Shown one piece after another: positions 23,737-31,405 of a stretch of DNA of 31,405 nt; position 1 is the first letter of the stretch, and every line of letters begins with the position of its first letter. The notes below the pieces were generated by a model. That model worked only from the letters and a program-made list of their open reading frames with translations. It searched no databases and was not told the origin of the DNA. The DNA lies in assembly GCA_041748075.1 (NCBI GenBank), contig JBGTDX010000171.1, forward strand, positions 1 to 31,405, read 5' to 3'. A program made the position numbers and the translations under genes. This DNA comes from JBGSYJ01 sp041748075 (GTDB lineage Bacteria; Acidobacteriota; Thermoanaerobaculia; Gp7-AA8).

Positions 23737-25542
23737 TCAGAACGGAAAGAAGTAGGGGATCACGAAGGTCGCCACGGCCGTGAGGATCAGGGTCAGCGGT
23801 GCACCGAGCCGGAAGAAATCGCTGAAACGGTATCCTCCAGGTCCGTAGATGAACGTATTCGTCTGATAGCCGATCGGTGTGAGGAAGCTGTTGGACGCCG
23901 CCATCATGACCGCGATGACGAACGGCATGGGAGAGACTCCGAGTGCCAGCGCGCTGGAGATTGCGATTGGCGTCAGCACGACGGCCGCGGCATTGTTGCT
24001 GAGCAGGTTGGTCAGAAGCGAAGTCAGAAGATAGAAGACGGCGAATGTTCCATACAACCCGAGTGGAGTGGCCAGCAGCATCAGATTGTTCGCGATCAGC
24101 TCGGCAGCCCCCGATTTCTGCATGGCCAGACCCAGAGGAATCATCGAGCCCAGCAGCACCAGGACCATCCAGTCGATGTCTGCATAAGCCTCTTCCGGTT
24201 TGACACAGCCGGTGAGGAACATCGCGACGATCCCCGCGAGAGCCGAGGTCATGATCGGCAGAACATTCAAAGCAGGCAGCAGAACGACGATCAACATGAT
24301 GGATATGGCGAGCCACATCTTCTTCTTTCGCCGTGCGGGAAGATCGAGCGCACCAAGCAGCGCGAGCTCGCCCGAGGCGTGCATCCGCTGAAGATCGTCC
24401 CGCAGGGCCTGCACCAGCAGGATGTCGCCTGCCGAAAGCCGTATCGACCCGAGCCGTTCGTGAAGGGCAATCTGGTGGCGCTGGATGCCGAGGACCACGC
24501 CACCGTGGCGCACACGGAAGTTCAGCTGCCGTAACGTTCTGCCGGTGATCGACGAGCGCGGTGGAACGATCACCTCAGCCAGAATCGGCTTCTGTTTTTC
24601 GTCCCCGTTCTCCTTCTTTCTGTCGAGCAGAGCGAAGTCGTATTCGGGCCCCGCCCCGATCAGTTCGAGATGCTCGTCTTCGGCCATCTTCGCGATCTCC
24701 GCACTCTTGCCTTCGACGAGGAGAATGTCTCCAACCTCGATCGCAGTTGTTGGCCCGGGGATGGCGATGCGCTTTCCGGCGCGGTCGATCTCGAGCACCT
24801 GCAGCCCGACTCGATCTCCGAATTGCGATTCTTTCAGCGTCTTGCCCGCAAACGACGACTCCGAAGCGACGCGCAGTACGGTGAGGTAATCCCGCAACTC
24901 ATAGCTCTCGAGAAGGTCGGTCTCAGCAACACGTTTCGGCGTCAGGAAGCGCCCTGCGGTCAGCAGGTAAACCATGCCCACCGCCGTGACGATGAGTGCC
25001 GGCCGGGTGATGTCGAACAGCTCGATTCTCGGAAGCCCCAGTTCGAGCACGAGACCTGCAACGAGCAGATTCGTGCTCGTGCCGATGAGTGTCAGCGTCC
25101 CGCCCATCTGCGAACCGAACGAGATCGGCATGAAGATGCGGGAAGGAGAGATGCCGGTCCGTCGCGTGATACCGAGAATCACGGGAATCAGCATCGTTAC
25201 AACGGGGGTGTTGTTGATGATCGCGCTGAGGGGAACGGCGATTGCGAGAGTGACGAGCAGAAGGCGGGTCTCACTCTTCGCGGCGATCTGTTCGACCCAG
25301 CGTCCAAGGACATCGATGGCGCCGGTTCGAACGAGGCCCGCCGAGAGAACGAACATGCAGGCGACCGTTACGATCGCCTCATTCGCAAACCCACTGATCC
25401 CTTCGGCCGGCGTGACGAGCCCGAGCAGGATCAGCGTCGTCATCACGACCAGTCCTGCGACGTCGACGCGGACACGATTGGAGATCAGCAGAAGCAGTGC
25501 ACCGGCGGTGACCGCGAGGGTCAGCAGAAGTTGCGGCGTCAT
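23737..25542 (-). CDS. SLC13/CitT-type transporter with two TrkA-C domains
   Basis: The 601-residue protein has two membrane halves separated by a soluble insert. The first half carries NNTPVV (110-115) and GTSTN (154-158). The second half repeats this with SNNAAAVVL and TPIGYQTN, the paired hairpin motifs of the divalent-anion:Na+ symporter superfamily. Residues about 205-395 hold two TrkA-C (RCK-C) domains, each with a GDILLV-type strand, which bind small ligands and may gate transport. Substrates in the family include dicarboxylates, sulfate and other anions; the substrate here cannot be decided. No ribosome site is obvious before ATG 25542. Confidence 0.9.
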   Translation of the reverse strand: MTPQLLLTLAVTAGALLLLISNRVRVDVAGLVVMTTLILLGLVTPAEGISGFANEAIVTVACMFVLSAGLVRTGAIDVLGRWVEQIAAKSETRLLLVTLAIAVPLSAIINNTPVVTMLIPVILGITRRTGISPSRIFMPISFGSQMGGTLTLIGTSTNLLVAGLVLELGLPRIELFDITRPALIVTAVGMVYLLTAGRFLTPKRVAETDLLESYELRDYLTVLRVASESSFAGKTLKESQFGDRVGLQVLEIDRAGKRIAIPGPTTAIEVGDILLVEGKSAEIAKMAEDEHLELIGAGPEYDFALLDRKKENGDEKQKPILAEVIVPPRSSITGRTLRQLNFRVRHGGVVLGIQRHQIALHERLGSIRLSAGDILLVQALRDDLQRMHASGELALLGALDLPARRKKKMWLAISIMLIVVLLPALNVLPIMTSALAGIVAMFLTGCVKPEEAYADIDWMVLVLLGSMIPLGLAMQKSGAAELIANNLMLLATPLGLYGTFAVFYLLTSLLTNLLSNNAAAVVLTPIAISSALALGVSPMPFVIAVMMAASNSFLTPIGYQTNTFIYGPGGYRFSDFFRLGAPLTLILTAVATFVIPYFFPF

Positions 25543-25690
25543 GGCGTTTGCGAGGGGGACTCATCGTAGCACGGGGTGTCCGGGCTTCGACAACTTCCCG
25601 GCGTAGCACGAGCAGCCTTTCACGATGGATCAAGGCATGAGACCATGCGCAGGTTTGTGTCCCGATGAACGATGAGGAGCATTCGTAGCG

Positions 25691-26119
25691 ATGAAGGAAC
25701 GCCGCAGCGTCCAGCGTATTCGCTTCGCTGAGCCCCTCGAGGGCAGAGTCCGGGCCAGGCGCGTGGAGATTCTCGATCTCAGTACCGAGGGCGCATGTCT
25801 GCAGCACTCTCTTCCGCTGAAGAGCCGGGAAGAGATCGAGCTGGAGTTACCGTGGAAGAGCGACCTGATCCGGATCTCGGCCGTGGTGACTCGCTGCACG
25901 CTGTCGCACGTCACGGCCGGACCGAAAGGACAGCTTGTTCACATCTCCGGCCTCCTTTTCCGAACGATGGACGAATCCAGCCGGGCCGCCCTCGAACTGC
26001 TGATCGACGAGTTTCTTCAGCGCTCGCTCACCGAGAGCCGCAACATCGGCGGCGGCACATTGCCGTCGAACGTCGGCGGAATGCCGCTCGAGGTCTGGCT
26101 TCGGAACAAGCTGAAATGA
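25691..26119 (+). CDS. PilZ-domain protein
   Basis: The 142-residue protein has the two c-di-GMP-binding elements of PilZ: RSVQR at 5-9 (RxxxR) and DLSTEG at 29-34 (DxSxxG). These are followed by the beta-barrel pattern ending near residue 100. The last 40 residues are a Gly-rich extension. It would bind cyclic di-GMP and affect motility, surface or polysaccharide functions through an unknown partner. It is a single gene between the transporter and the DUF4097 gene; no cyclase or phosphodiesterase is nearby. Confidence 0.85.
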   Translation: MKERRSVQRIRFAEPLEGRVRARRVEILDLSTEGACLQHSLPLKSREEIELELPWKSDLIRISAVVTRCTLSHVTAGPKGQLVHISGLLFRTMDESSRAALELLIDEFLQRSLTESRNIGGGTLPSNVGGMPLEVWLRNKLK

Positions 26120-26192
26120 TCTGACCTGCGCTGCAGAGTCATTCTGCGAGGCCGTGTCAGAACTCTGTTGGGTCTTTCGGTCGCGAGGTCCG

Positions 26193-26963
26193 TTAGCGCG
26201 GGATGCGCACCTGACCGCGCACCCGGTCGTGTGTGATCCCGCCCGAGCCCTTCCGTTCGACGATGAAGTCGCCACCTACGTTCACCACGTCGATGCTGCC
26301 CGAGCCATCGCTCTCGACGATCACGCTGCCGCGAACGTTGCGGATCGTCATGCTCCCTGATCCATCATTCAATCGGACCGTTCCCCCGATGTCGCTGACT
26401 TCGATCGATCCCGAGCCATCCCTGATATCGACGTTCCCGGTCACGTGCCGGACAACCATCGAGCCGGACCCGTCAACGACCTTGAGATCGCCTCGTACAT
26501 TGGTGATCTCGAGCGCTCCCGATCCGTCGCGCACGTCTGCAGATGCAACGTCGCGGATCCATGCCTCGCCGCTGCCGTCGATCACGACCACCGGCAGATT
26601 GTCCGGCAGCTCGACGACGAGATCGAGTTTTGCGTACCGGCCGATCCCGAACGGCCAGATGCTGCCTCCGGATTCGCCCTCGGGGATTACAGCCTCGACC
26701 GTGAGCTCATTGCCACTGCGGCTGACGCCGATCCTGATTTCGCCGGCGAGTTGTCGCGAGGATGCGCAGGCCGTGCCGCTGGCGCGAATCTGCCCCAAAC
26801 CCCGTTTTCCCTGCACGAGGAGAGTTCCGGCGCGCCCGATGACTCGAACGGACTGTATACCCGCTGCGCTCACCGCAGCCTCCCGCTGCTCCTGTCCGAT
26901 GCAGGCGGCATGAAGAGGTGACGCCATGACGGCTGCAACCAGAATGAACAGAACGGATTTCAT
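26193..26963 (-). CDS. Exported DUF4097-like beta-solenoid protein with DGSG repeats
   Basis: From ATG 26963, preceded by AGGAGG, the 256-residue protein has a signal peptide (about 1-19). After an ordinary N-terminal half, residues about 130-256 consist of seven repeats of 17-19 residues beginning DGSG (the last KGSG) and continuing as S-hydrophobic-x-V-x-x-V-x-G-x-V. This is the pattern of DUF4097/GIN adhesin-head domains, which fold as a right-handed beta-solenoid. The repeats have diverged at DNA level. It is probably an envelope or surface protein; ligand and function are unknown. Confidence 0.85.
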   Translation of the reverse strand: MKSVLFILVAAVMASPLHAACIGQEQREAAVSAAGIQSVRVIGRAGTLLVQGKRGLGQIRASGTACASSRQLAGEIRIGVSRSGNELTVEAVIPEGESGGSIWPFGIGRYAKLDLVVELPDNLPVVVIDGSGEAWIRDVASADVRDGSGALEITNVRGDLKVVDGSGSMVVRHVTGNVDIRDGSGSIEVSDIGGTVRLNDGSGSMTIRNVRGSVIVESDGSGSIDVVNVGGDFIVERKGSGGITHDRVRGQVRIPR

Positions 26964-27049
26964 CGAGAGACCTCCTGAGGTGGGTTTGACCCTCTGATGT
27001 TACGACGGGATCGCCTGAAGGTTTTATTTACCCGTACATCGGCGCCGCC

Positions 27050-28660
27050 TCAGAGGTCCAATTCCCTCAACTTCAAGGCGGCATTCTGGTTGGAGGGATT
27101 CAGTGCGAGTGATCTTCGGTAACTTTCTGCGGCCCTTTCATGCTCGCCGGCGTGAGCCAGCGCCTCGCCGAGGCTGTCCCACGCATTCCAGGAGCGCGGT
27201 GAGAGGTGCACTGCGGCCTCGAAGGTTAGGATAGCGGAACGCTCGTCGTCATCGACGTAGAGAAACTGATATCCGAGCTCGTTCAGGGTTCTCTCCCGCA
27301 CTACGAGCTCCTTGGCCGCACCCTCCAGAGCGTTGACGAGTCCAGTCCCCGCGAGAGCATCGAAGAACGGGCGTTCGTTCTCATTCTCCGCCGCAACCCC
27401 GTCCAGCATCTCGCGGAGGCATTCCTGCGAAAACCACCTGCCTCGAGCCATCACGCCACCCACGAGCCGTATCGATTCGATGTCGTTGAGCGGATTGCCG
27501 CGGAGCAGAACGAAGTCCGCGTCCTTTCCCACTCCGATCGTGCCAAGGGATTCGTCGTGCCCGAGGAACTTCGCGGCATCGGCGGTCGCGGCGCGCAACG
27601 CTTCGTAGGACGTCAACCCGGCGGCGACTAGGTTCGCGATCTCGTCATGCACGGAACTGCCGGGATGCACGAACGGAACTCCTCCTGCATCGGTGCCGAC
27701 GAGAATCACGACCCCTTTCGCCCGGAGATCCCGGATCAGGGTTCGCTGGAACGCAAGCAGCCTCCTGAGATTCGGCACGCGCGCGGCGTTGAAGCGACGC
27801 GCATAGGTGTTGCGCGAGCGCTCCCAGCCGCGCTGTGTCACCAGCGGCACGTATCGCAGCTCAGAGCGATCGAACATCATCCCGAGATCCGCCACCTGCC
27901 TGCCAATGGCGTCATACGCCACGAGCGTGGTCACGAGAGAGACGTTTCCCTCGAGCATCGCGGCCGCGATCTTCTCCTCGTCACCCTCCAGGACCGGGCT
28001 GTAGAGAAACTCCTCGGCATGGGCAATTCCATCCGGCCCCGCGTCCAGAGCCTCCTGCCATGTGAGGTTCCGGGGTATATGGCCGATGGAGATCATCCCC
28101 CTCTTCCGAGCCTGGGTCACGAGCTCGCGGAGCGCCTGGACCGACACACCGTTGTAGATCTTGATTCCGTCGAAGCCGGCCTGCGACTGCTCTTCCACGA
28201 GCTTCCTTGCGCCCGCAACCGACTCGAGATCGATGATCGGCGGACCGGTAACCATCAGCCGCGGGCCGGCGAGCGCACCGGACTCGATCTCGGATCTCCT
28301 GGCGAGTGTCGCGCTTCCACCGTTGAGCGTCAGCACGCTCGTTACACCGCGCGCGAGATAGAGCGGCAGATCTGCGGGATCGCCGACATGAGCATGGAGA
28401 TCGTGCAGCCCCGGAATGACGACACCTCCCCCGCCATCCACGACCACCGAGTCTTCCGGGATCGGGATTTCGGCCATCGGACCGAGTGCTGTGATCTTTC
28501 CGTCTTTCACGAGGAGCGTCTGTTTCGGCAGAACTTTGTCGCTCGTCATCGTCGCAACATGAACGTTGGTGAGGGCGAAGGTGGCTTCGGCTGGCTGAGC
28601 CTCTGCGGCGATGCCGCCGGCGAAGAACAGAGCTGCCGCAAAGATGAACGTGAGTTTCAT
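27050..28660 (-). CDS. Exported amidohydrolase with C-terminal TPR domain
   Basis: The 536-residue protein has a signal peptide (about 1-21) and a purine-rich ribosome site. The catalytic core is an imidazolonepropionase/prolidase-like amidohydrolase: HxH metal motif in GLHDLHAH (H89, H91), bridging lysine K167 in GIKIYNG, H194 (GHIPR), H214 (IAHAEE) and D324 (GTDAGG). Such enzymes hydrolyse amide or peptide bonds in small substrates. After about residue 460 it has a TPR-like tail (WNAWDSLGEALAHAGEHERA, then AAESYRRSLALNP), a protein-interaction unit not usual in this family. It is probably periplasmic. Confidence 0.88.
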   Translation of the reverse strand: MKLTFIFAAALFFAGGIAAEAQPAEATFALTNVHVATMTSDKVLPKQTLLVKDGKITALGPMAEIPIPEDSVVVDGGGGVVIPGLHDLHAHVGDPADLPLYLARGVTSVLTLNGGSATLARRSEIESGALAGPRLMVTGPPIIDLESVAGARKLVEEQSQAGFDGIKIYNGVSVQALRELVTQARKRGMISIGHIPRNLTWQEALDAGPDGIAHAEEFLYSPVLEGDEEKIAAAMLEGNVSLVTTLVAYDAIGRQVADLGMMFDRSELRYVPLVTQRGWERSRNTYARRFNAARVPNLRRLLAFQRTLIRDLRAKGVVILVGTDAGGVPFVHPGSSVHDEIANLVAAGLTSYEALRAATADAAKFLGHDESLGTIGVGKDADFVLLRGNPLNDIESIRLVGGVMARGRWFSQECLREMLDGVAAENENERPFFDALAGTGLVNALEGAAKELVVRERTLNELGYQFLYVDDDERSAILTFEAAVHLSPRSWNAWDSLGEALAHAGEHERAAESYRRSLALNPSNQNAALKLRELDL

Positions 28661-28722
28661 GACCCGCCTTTCTTGGGGTTTGGATGGATGAATGGGCCGA
28701 GATGGAAGGACTTGAAGGACTT

Positions 28723-28800
28723 GTCATCCTGAGCGAAGCGAAGGATCTTCCTGCGAGGATCGAGCGTAGCAAGATGATCCTTCGCTTCGCTCAGGATGAT
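28723..28800. repeat. Dispersed palindromic repeat, hairpin-only copy
   Basis: Only the core of the repeat is present: one arm at 28723-28747 and its reverse complement at 28776-28799, with a 28-base loop unlike the loop of the other copies. It lies between two minus-strand genes and just after the stop of the sigma operon, so it may act as its transcription terminator. Confidence 0.92.
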
Positions 28801-28813
28801 ATTTGATCTGCGC

Positions 28814-29374
28814 TCAGCGCGCTCGTGGGATCGCCGTCACGAGAACGATCAGCGCTTCATCTCCGCCGAGCTTCGACGATCCGACGACGATCGTCTCTCC
28901 GATTTCGAGCGAAAAGGATGTGGAGATGAGAGACCGGGGGGCGCGCGGAGCTTCTCCAGGAGCGAGAGGTCTCGAGCTCTCACGCGGAGGGTCTACCTGA
29001 AAATTCAGAACTCTGAGCGGACTGCCTGACGTGGACGGCCCGAAGGTCAAAGAAGTCCTGTACGTCTGTCCTCCCGCGCCGTTCATGTCGATCGCCGCTT
29101 CCCTTCCCGGCAACGCGCGCAACAGCCCTGAATCGAGCAACCGGTAACGCTTGAAGGGAAGAAAATCGCGGACGTCTGCAAGAGCCTTTTCCGCGCTTTT
29201 CGGCAGCCCTTCGACCGCATCCTGCCCGGACGTCGACCCGACGAGCAGAATCACCTGATACAACTGGGACTGACCATCCATGGCGGGTGGGCGCGGTGTG
29301 GATGGAGCTTGCTGGCCGTAGCCGGATGTCGTGAAGAGAAACGCAGCGACGAAGAACGAAGCAAGTATTTTCAT
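28814..29374 (-). CDS. Hypothetical exported protein, third gene of the ECF sigma operon
   Basis: The 186-residue protein has a clear signal peptide (MKILASFFVAAFLFTTSGYG). It is followed by a region with LYQVILLVGSTSG, ALADVRDFLPFKRYRLLDSG and a C-terminal strand-rich part ending ALIVLVTAIPRAR. I do not recognise a named family. The start is seven bases after the stop of the upstream membrane protein, and the dispersed hairpin follows the stop, so it is the last gene of a three-gene unit. A periplasmic role linked to the sigma/anti-sigma pair is plausible. Confidence 0.7.
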   Translation of the reverse strand: MKILASFFVAAFLFTTSGYGQQAPSTPRPPAMDGQSQLYQVILLVGSTSGQDAVEGLPKSAEKALADVRDFLPFKRYRLLDSGLLRALPGREAAIDMNGAGGQTYRTSLTFGPSTSGSPLRVLNFQVDPPRESSRPLAPGEAPRAPRSLISTSFSLEIGETIVVGSSKLGGDEALIVLVTAIPRAR

Positions 29375-29381
29375 GATGGGC

Positions 29382-29720
29382 TCACAGTGAGAAGTTGGGA
29401 TCGATGGTCCAGACGATTCGCGTACCGCCCGGCGTGTCGTAATGAAGCTGAAGTGTTTCCTGTGCCGGCGTCTGCGTCGGTCCGGCTGCGGGAGACTGCA
29501 GACCCGAAGGTCGATTGATTACCAGGACGCCGACCAGACTGGTCGCCACGACCAGAGCGCCAAGCGCATACGCGGCAGCGGTTCTGGAAAAGACTGGACT
29601 GCGTGCTTCATGCTTCTGAAGGATTGCCCGGCGCGTTTCGGCGAGCATTTTCTCGTCGGGAGACTCTCTTCGGGCCGGATCCCATTCCGTCAAAGCCTTG
29701 CGAATATGGTCGTGATTCAT
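29382..29720 (-). CDS. Putative anti-sigma factor (single-span membrane protein)
   Basis: From ATG 29720 (AGGAG upstream) the protein has 112 residues. A charged cytoplasmic part (1-45) is followed by one membrane helix (about 47-68) and a short outer domain. The ATG overlaps the sigma stop codon (ATGA), so the two are translationally coupled, the classic arrangement of ECF sigma and anti-sigma. The zinc-binding HxxxCxxC motif of many anti-sigma factors is absent, so assignment rests on position and topology. It might also be a simple membrane accessory protein. Confidence 0.6.
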   Translation of the reverse strand: MNHDHIRKALTEWDPARRESPDEKMLAETRRAILQKHEARSPVFSRTAAAYALGALVVATSLVGVLVINRPSGLQSPAAGPTQTPAQETLQLHYDTPGGTRIVWTIDPNFSL

Positions 29721-30259
29721 GGCTTTTTCTCCTGAGCGCGGGGTTCGAGCGCCACGGCCAGTTTTCGTCGTGCCTCGAACAGATGCCACCGCGCAGTGGG
29801 GGGTCGCACGCCGAGAAGCACCGCGATCTCCACGAGCGAGCGCTCTTCGAGCTCGTGGAGTATGACAATCATCTTCTGGCGTGGCGGGAGTTGATCGATC
29901 ACCGAATGGACGGTGGCCGAAGCGATCAATTGTTCACGCGGATCCTCACTTCGGGTTCGTGAGACGATGGAATGGAAAGCCGTGCGGACCACCAACCGGC
30001 GATGCTGATCGCGGCACAGGTTCGTGAGAATCCGGATGAGAAAAGGAATAGCTTCGTCACCGGAAGGAAGGGTTCTCAGCGAACGACCCGCGCGGAGAAA
30101 TGTCTCCTGCAGCAGATCGCGGGCCTCTTCCGGATTCCGGGCCATGCGGAGAGCGAGACGGTAGAGAAGCGGATGATGCTCGTCGAACAGATCTGCGAGT
30201 CGTGCCCGCCCCTCATCGTCGAGGGTCCCGGCCACCACCGCTGCGATCGTCGTGCTCAT
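29717..30259 (-). CDS. ECF-type RNA polymerase sigma factor
   Basis: This 180-residue protein has sigma region 2 (about 21-90: LFDEHHPLLYRLALRMARNP, EEARDLLQETFLRA) and region 4 (about 120-170: LPPRQKMIVILHELEERSLV, EIAVLLGVRPPTARWHLFEARRKL). It lacks regions 1 and 3, as ECF sigma factors do. It directs RNA polymerase to promoters of an envelope or stress response. It leads a three-gene operon with a coupled membrane protein and an exported protein. A GGAACC at 30299-30294 (minus strand) resembles an ECF -35 box, but no -10 box was found at the usual spacing. Confidence 0.93.
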   Translation of the reverse strand: MSTTIAAVVAGTLDDEGRARLADLFDEHHPLLYRLALRMARNPEEARDLLQETFLRAGRSLRTLPSGDEAIPFLIRILTNLCRDQHRRLVVRTAFHSIVSRTRSEDPREQLIASATVHSVIDQLPPRQKMIVILHELEERSLVEIAVLLGVRPPTARWHLFEARRKLAVALEPRAQEKKP

Positions 30260-30319
30260 ATTCTCTTCAACGCGCCATTATGCCGAAACGTTTGGTTCCC
30301 ATTCTGCGAAATGAATCGA

Positions 30320-30522
30320 GGTGTCATCCCGAGCTACCTAACGGCGCTGGGCGCCGGTGAAGGGGTGATGAACCACCGTGTCATGCTGAGCGAGGCCACG
30401 TCATCCTGAGCGAAGCGAAGGATCTCTGCTTGCGATGCTCGATCCTCTTCAGCAGATCCTTCGCTTCGCTCAGGATGACGTGTTTCTACATCCCTCCCGG
30501 TTCGGAGAGGTTCATTAGAAGA
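30320..30522 (+). repeat. Dispersed palindromic repeat, full reference copy (about 200 bp)
   Basis: The element has a left part shared with 13954-14060, a hairpin with perfect 28-bp arms at 30398-30425 and 30454-30481 (loop 28 bases), and a right part shared with the inverted copy at 22142. Its right end is TTCGGAGAGGTTCATTAGAA. It contains no coding frame. It lies between the start of the sigma gene and the end of threonine synthase, both on the minus strand. Confidence 0.95.
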
Positions 30523-30543
30523 TCCCTCTCGACGGCGGCCCGA

Positions 30544-31405
30544 TCACATCCGCACGGCATTCCGAAATGCTTCGATCGTCGGATCGATCTCGATCATTTG
30601 GCCGTCCTCGACGTTCTTCATTACCGCATCCGTGTCCTTGAGGACATGCCCGGTCAGAACGCATACGACTTCGTCGCCCGGACGAATCACGCCGGCGGCA
30701 CGCAGCTTCCGCACGCCGGCGAGCGTGCAGCCGGACGCCGGCTCGCAGCCGATACCCGAGCGATCGATGTCGCGCTTTGCCGCCATCAGCTCGGCGTCGG
30801 TGACGTCGTCGACGACGCCGTTGGTGTCGTGGATCGCCGCTACCGCGCGTTCCCAGCTCACTGGGTCGCCTATGCGGATCGCGCTGGCAATCGTTTCCGC
30901 GTCCATCCTGTAACGTGCGACGAACGCTTCCCGGAAGCCTCTCGCGAAAGGATTCGCTCCGCTCGCCTGAATCGACGCAATCCTCGGAATCTTCGTTATC
31001 CACCCGGCGCGGTGGGCCTCGCGGAGTGCCTTGCCGAATGCGCTCGTGTTCCCCAGATTTCCGGCGGGGACGACGATCCAGTCGGGCGCCTCCCAGTCGA
31101 GATCCTGCAGCAGCTCCCATACGATCGTCTTCTGGCCTTCGATTCGGAACGGATTGATCGAGTTGACGAGATAGATTCCGGCGTCGTCGCAGGCCTCCCG
31201 GACGAGACGCATCGCCGAATCAAAGTCGCCCCGCACCTGCAGGCACCGCGCACCGTAGGCAAGTGTCTGCGCAAGCTTCCCCGTGGAAATTTTTCCGGCA
31301 GGCACGATCACGATGGCGCCCAGACCGGCCTGCGCGGCATAGGCAGCGAGCGACGCGCTCGTGTTTCCGGTCGATGCGCAGGCAACCGCGCGCGCGCCGA
31401 GCCGC
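30544..31405 (-). CDS. thrC: Threonine synthase, C-terminal part (runs off the window)
   Basis: The frame is open from the window edge to TGA at 30544, about 287 codons. At the edge it reads ACASTGNTSASLAAYAA, the phosphate-binding loop of threonine synthase. It is followed by VPAGKISTGKLAQTLAYGA, LVNSINPFRIEGQKT, VPAGNLGNTSAFGKAL and CEPASGCTLAG. The enzyme converts O-phosphohomoserine to threonine with pyridoxal phosphate in the cytoplasm. The N-terminus and the catalytic lysine lie outside the window. No other threonine genes are visible here. Confidence 0.95.
   Translation of the reverse strand, partial: RLGARAVACASTGNTSASLAAYAAQAGLGAIVIVPAGKISTGKLAQTLAYGARCLQVRGDFDSAMRLVREACDDAGIYLVNSINPFRIEGQKTIVWELLQDLDWEAPDWIVVPAGNLGNTSAFGKALREAHRAGWITKIPRIASIQASGANPFARGFREAFVARYRMDAETIASAIRIGDPVSWERAVAAIHDTNGVVDDVTDAELMAAKRDIDRSGIGCEPASGCTLAGVRKLRAAGVIRPGDEVVCVLTGHVLKDTDAVMKNVEDGQMIEIDPTIEAFRNAVRM

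Noticed and set aside
24670..25569. 299-codon frame opposite the SLC13 transporter
   Set aside because: Very rich in Arg, Asp and His with no domain, as expected for the complement of a high-GC membrane-protein gene.
27647..28732. 361-codon frame opposite the amidohydrolase
   Set aside because: The amidohydrolase has all catalytic motifs; the opposite frame has none and runs into the repeat region.
30277..30299. ECF-type promoter for the sigma gene (GGAACC at 30299-30294, minus strand)
   Set aside because: The -35-like word is there, but no ECF -10 word occurs at 15-17 bases; the nearby CATAAT is only 11 bases away.

Overview
The window looks like chromosomal DNA of a high-GC, Gram-negative (diderm) bacterium. 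Evidence for an outer membrane is an outer-membrane beta-barrel protein with a signal peptide, a lipoprotein with a canonical lipobox, several exported peptidases and a kinase ending in an OmpA-like peptidoglycan-binding domain. Hanks-type Ser/Thr kinases, an FHA/winged-helix regulator, PD40/propeller peptidases, a DUF4097 protein and many unlinked single genes suggest Acidobacteriota or a related soil/sediment phylum. That placement is an inference from gene content, not a phylogenetic result. I see no rRNA, tRNA, CRISPR array, integrase or transposase.

Layout. Positions 1-3021 hold a 13-unit heptamer repeat and a large exported HExxH peptidase/propeller protein (minus). Positions 3236-5165 hold a pilin-like small membrane protein and a polytopic lipid-kinase-like protein. 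Positions 5406-6650 hold a LacI-family repressor with its own recognisable promoter and operator, plus a possible 29-residue membrane peptide. Positions 6938-12370 form a signalling region: Ser/Thr kinase-OmpA fusion, FHA/winged-helix regulator, exported JAMM-motif protein, and a second Ser/Thr kinase with an NTF2-like tail. Positions 12391-17637 hold an outer-membrane barrel, a DUF72 protein, an M3 peptidase lipoprotein with a clear terminator, and a small hypothetical protein. Positions 17721-22094 hold an M16 peptidase followed three bases later by a stand-alone 5'-3' exonuclease. Positions 22364-23670 hold a divergent peroxiredoxin/putative lipoprotein pair. Positions 23737-28660 hold an SLC13 transporter with two TrkA-C domains, a PilZ protein, a beta-solenoid DUF4097 protein and an amidohydrolase-TPR fusion. 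Positions 28814-30259 are a three-gene ECF sigma operon. The window ends inside threonine synthase.

Two themes stand out. One is envelope signalling by protein phosphorylation (two kinases, one FHA regulator, one ECF sigma, one PilZ protein). The other is extracytoplasmic peptide or protein turnover (gluzincin, JAMM, M3, M16, amidohydrolase). Scattered between genes is a dispersed palindromic repeat family, up to about 200 bp long, with perfect 28-bp hairpin arms in two copies. It is the clearest non-coding signal here and could be a non-autonomous mobile element or REPIN-like sequence.
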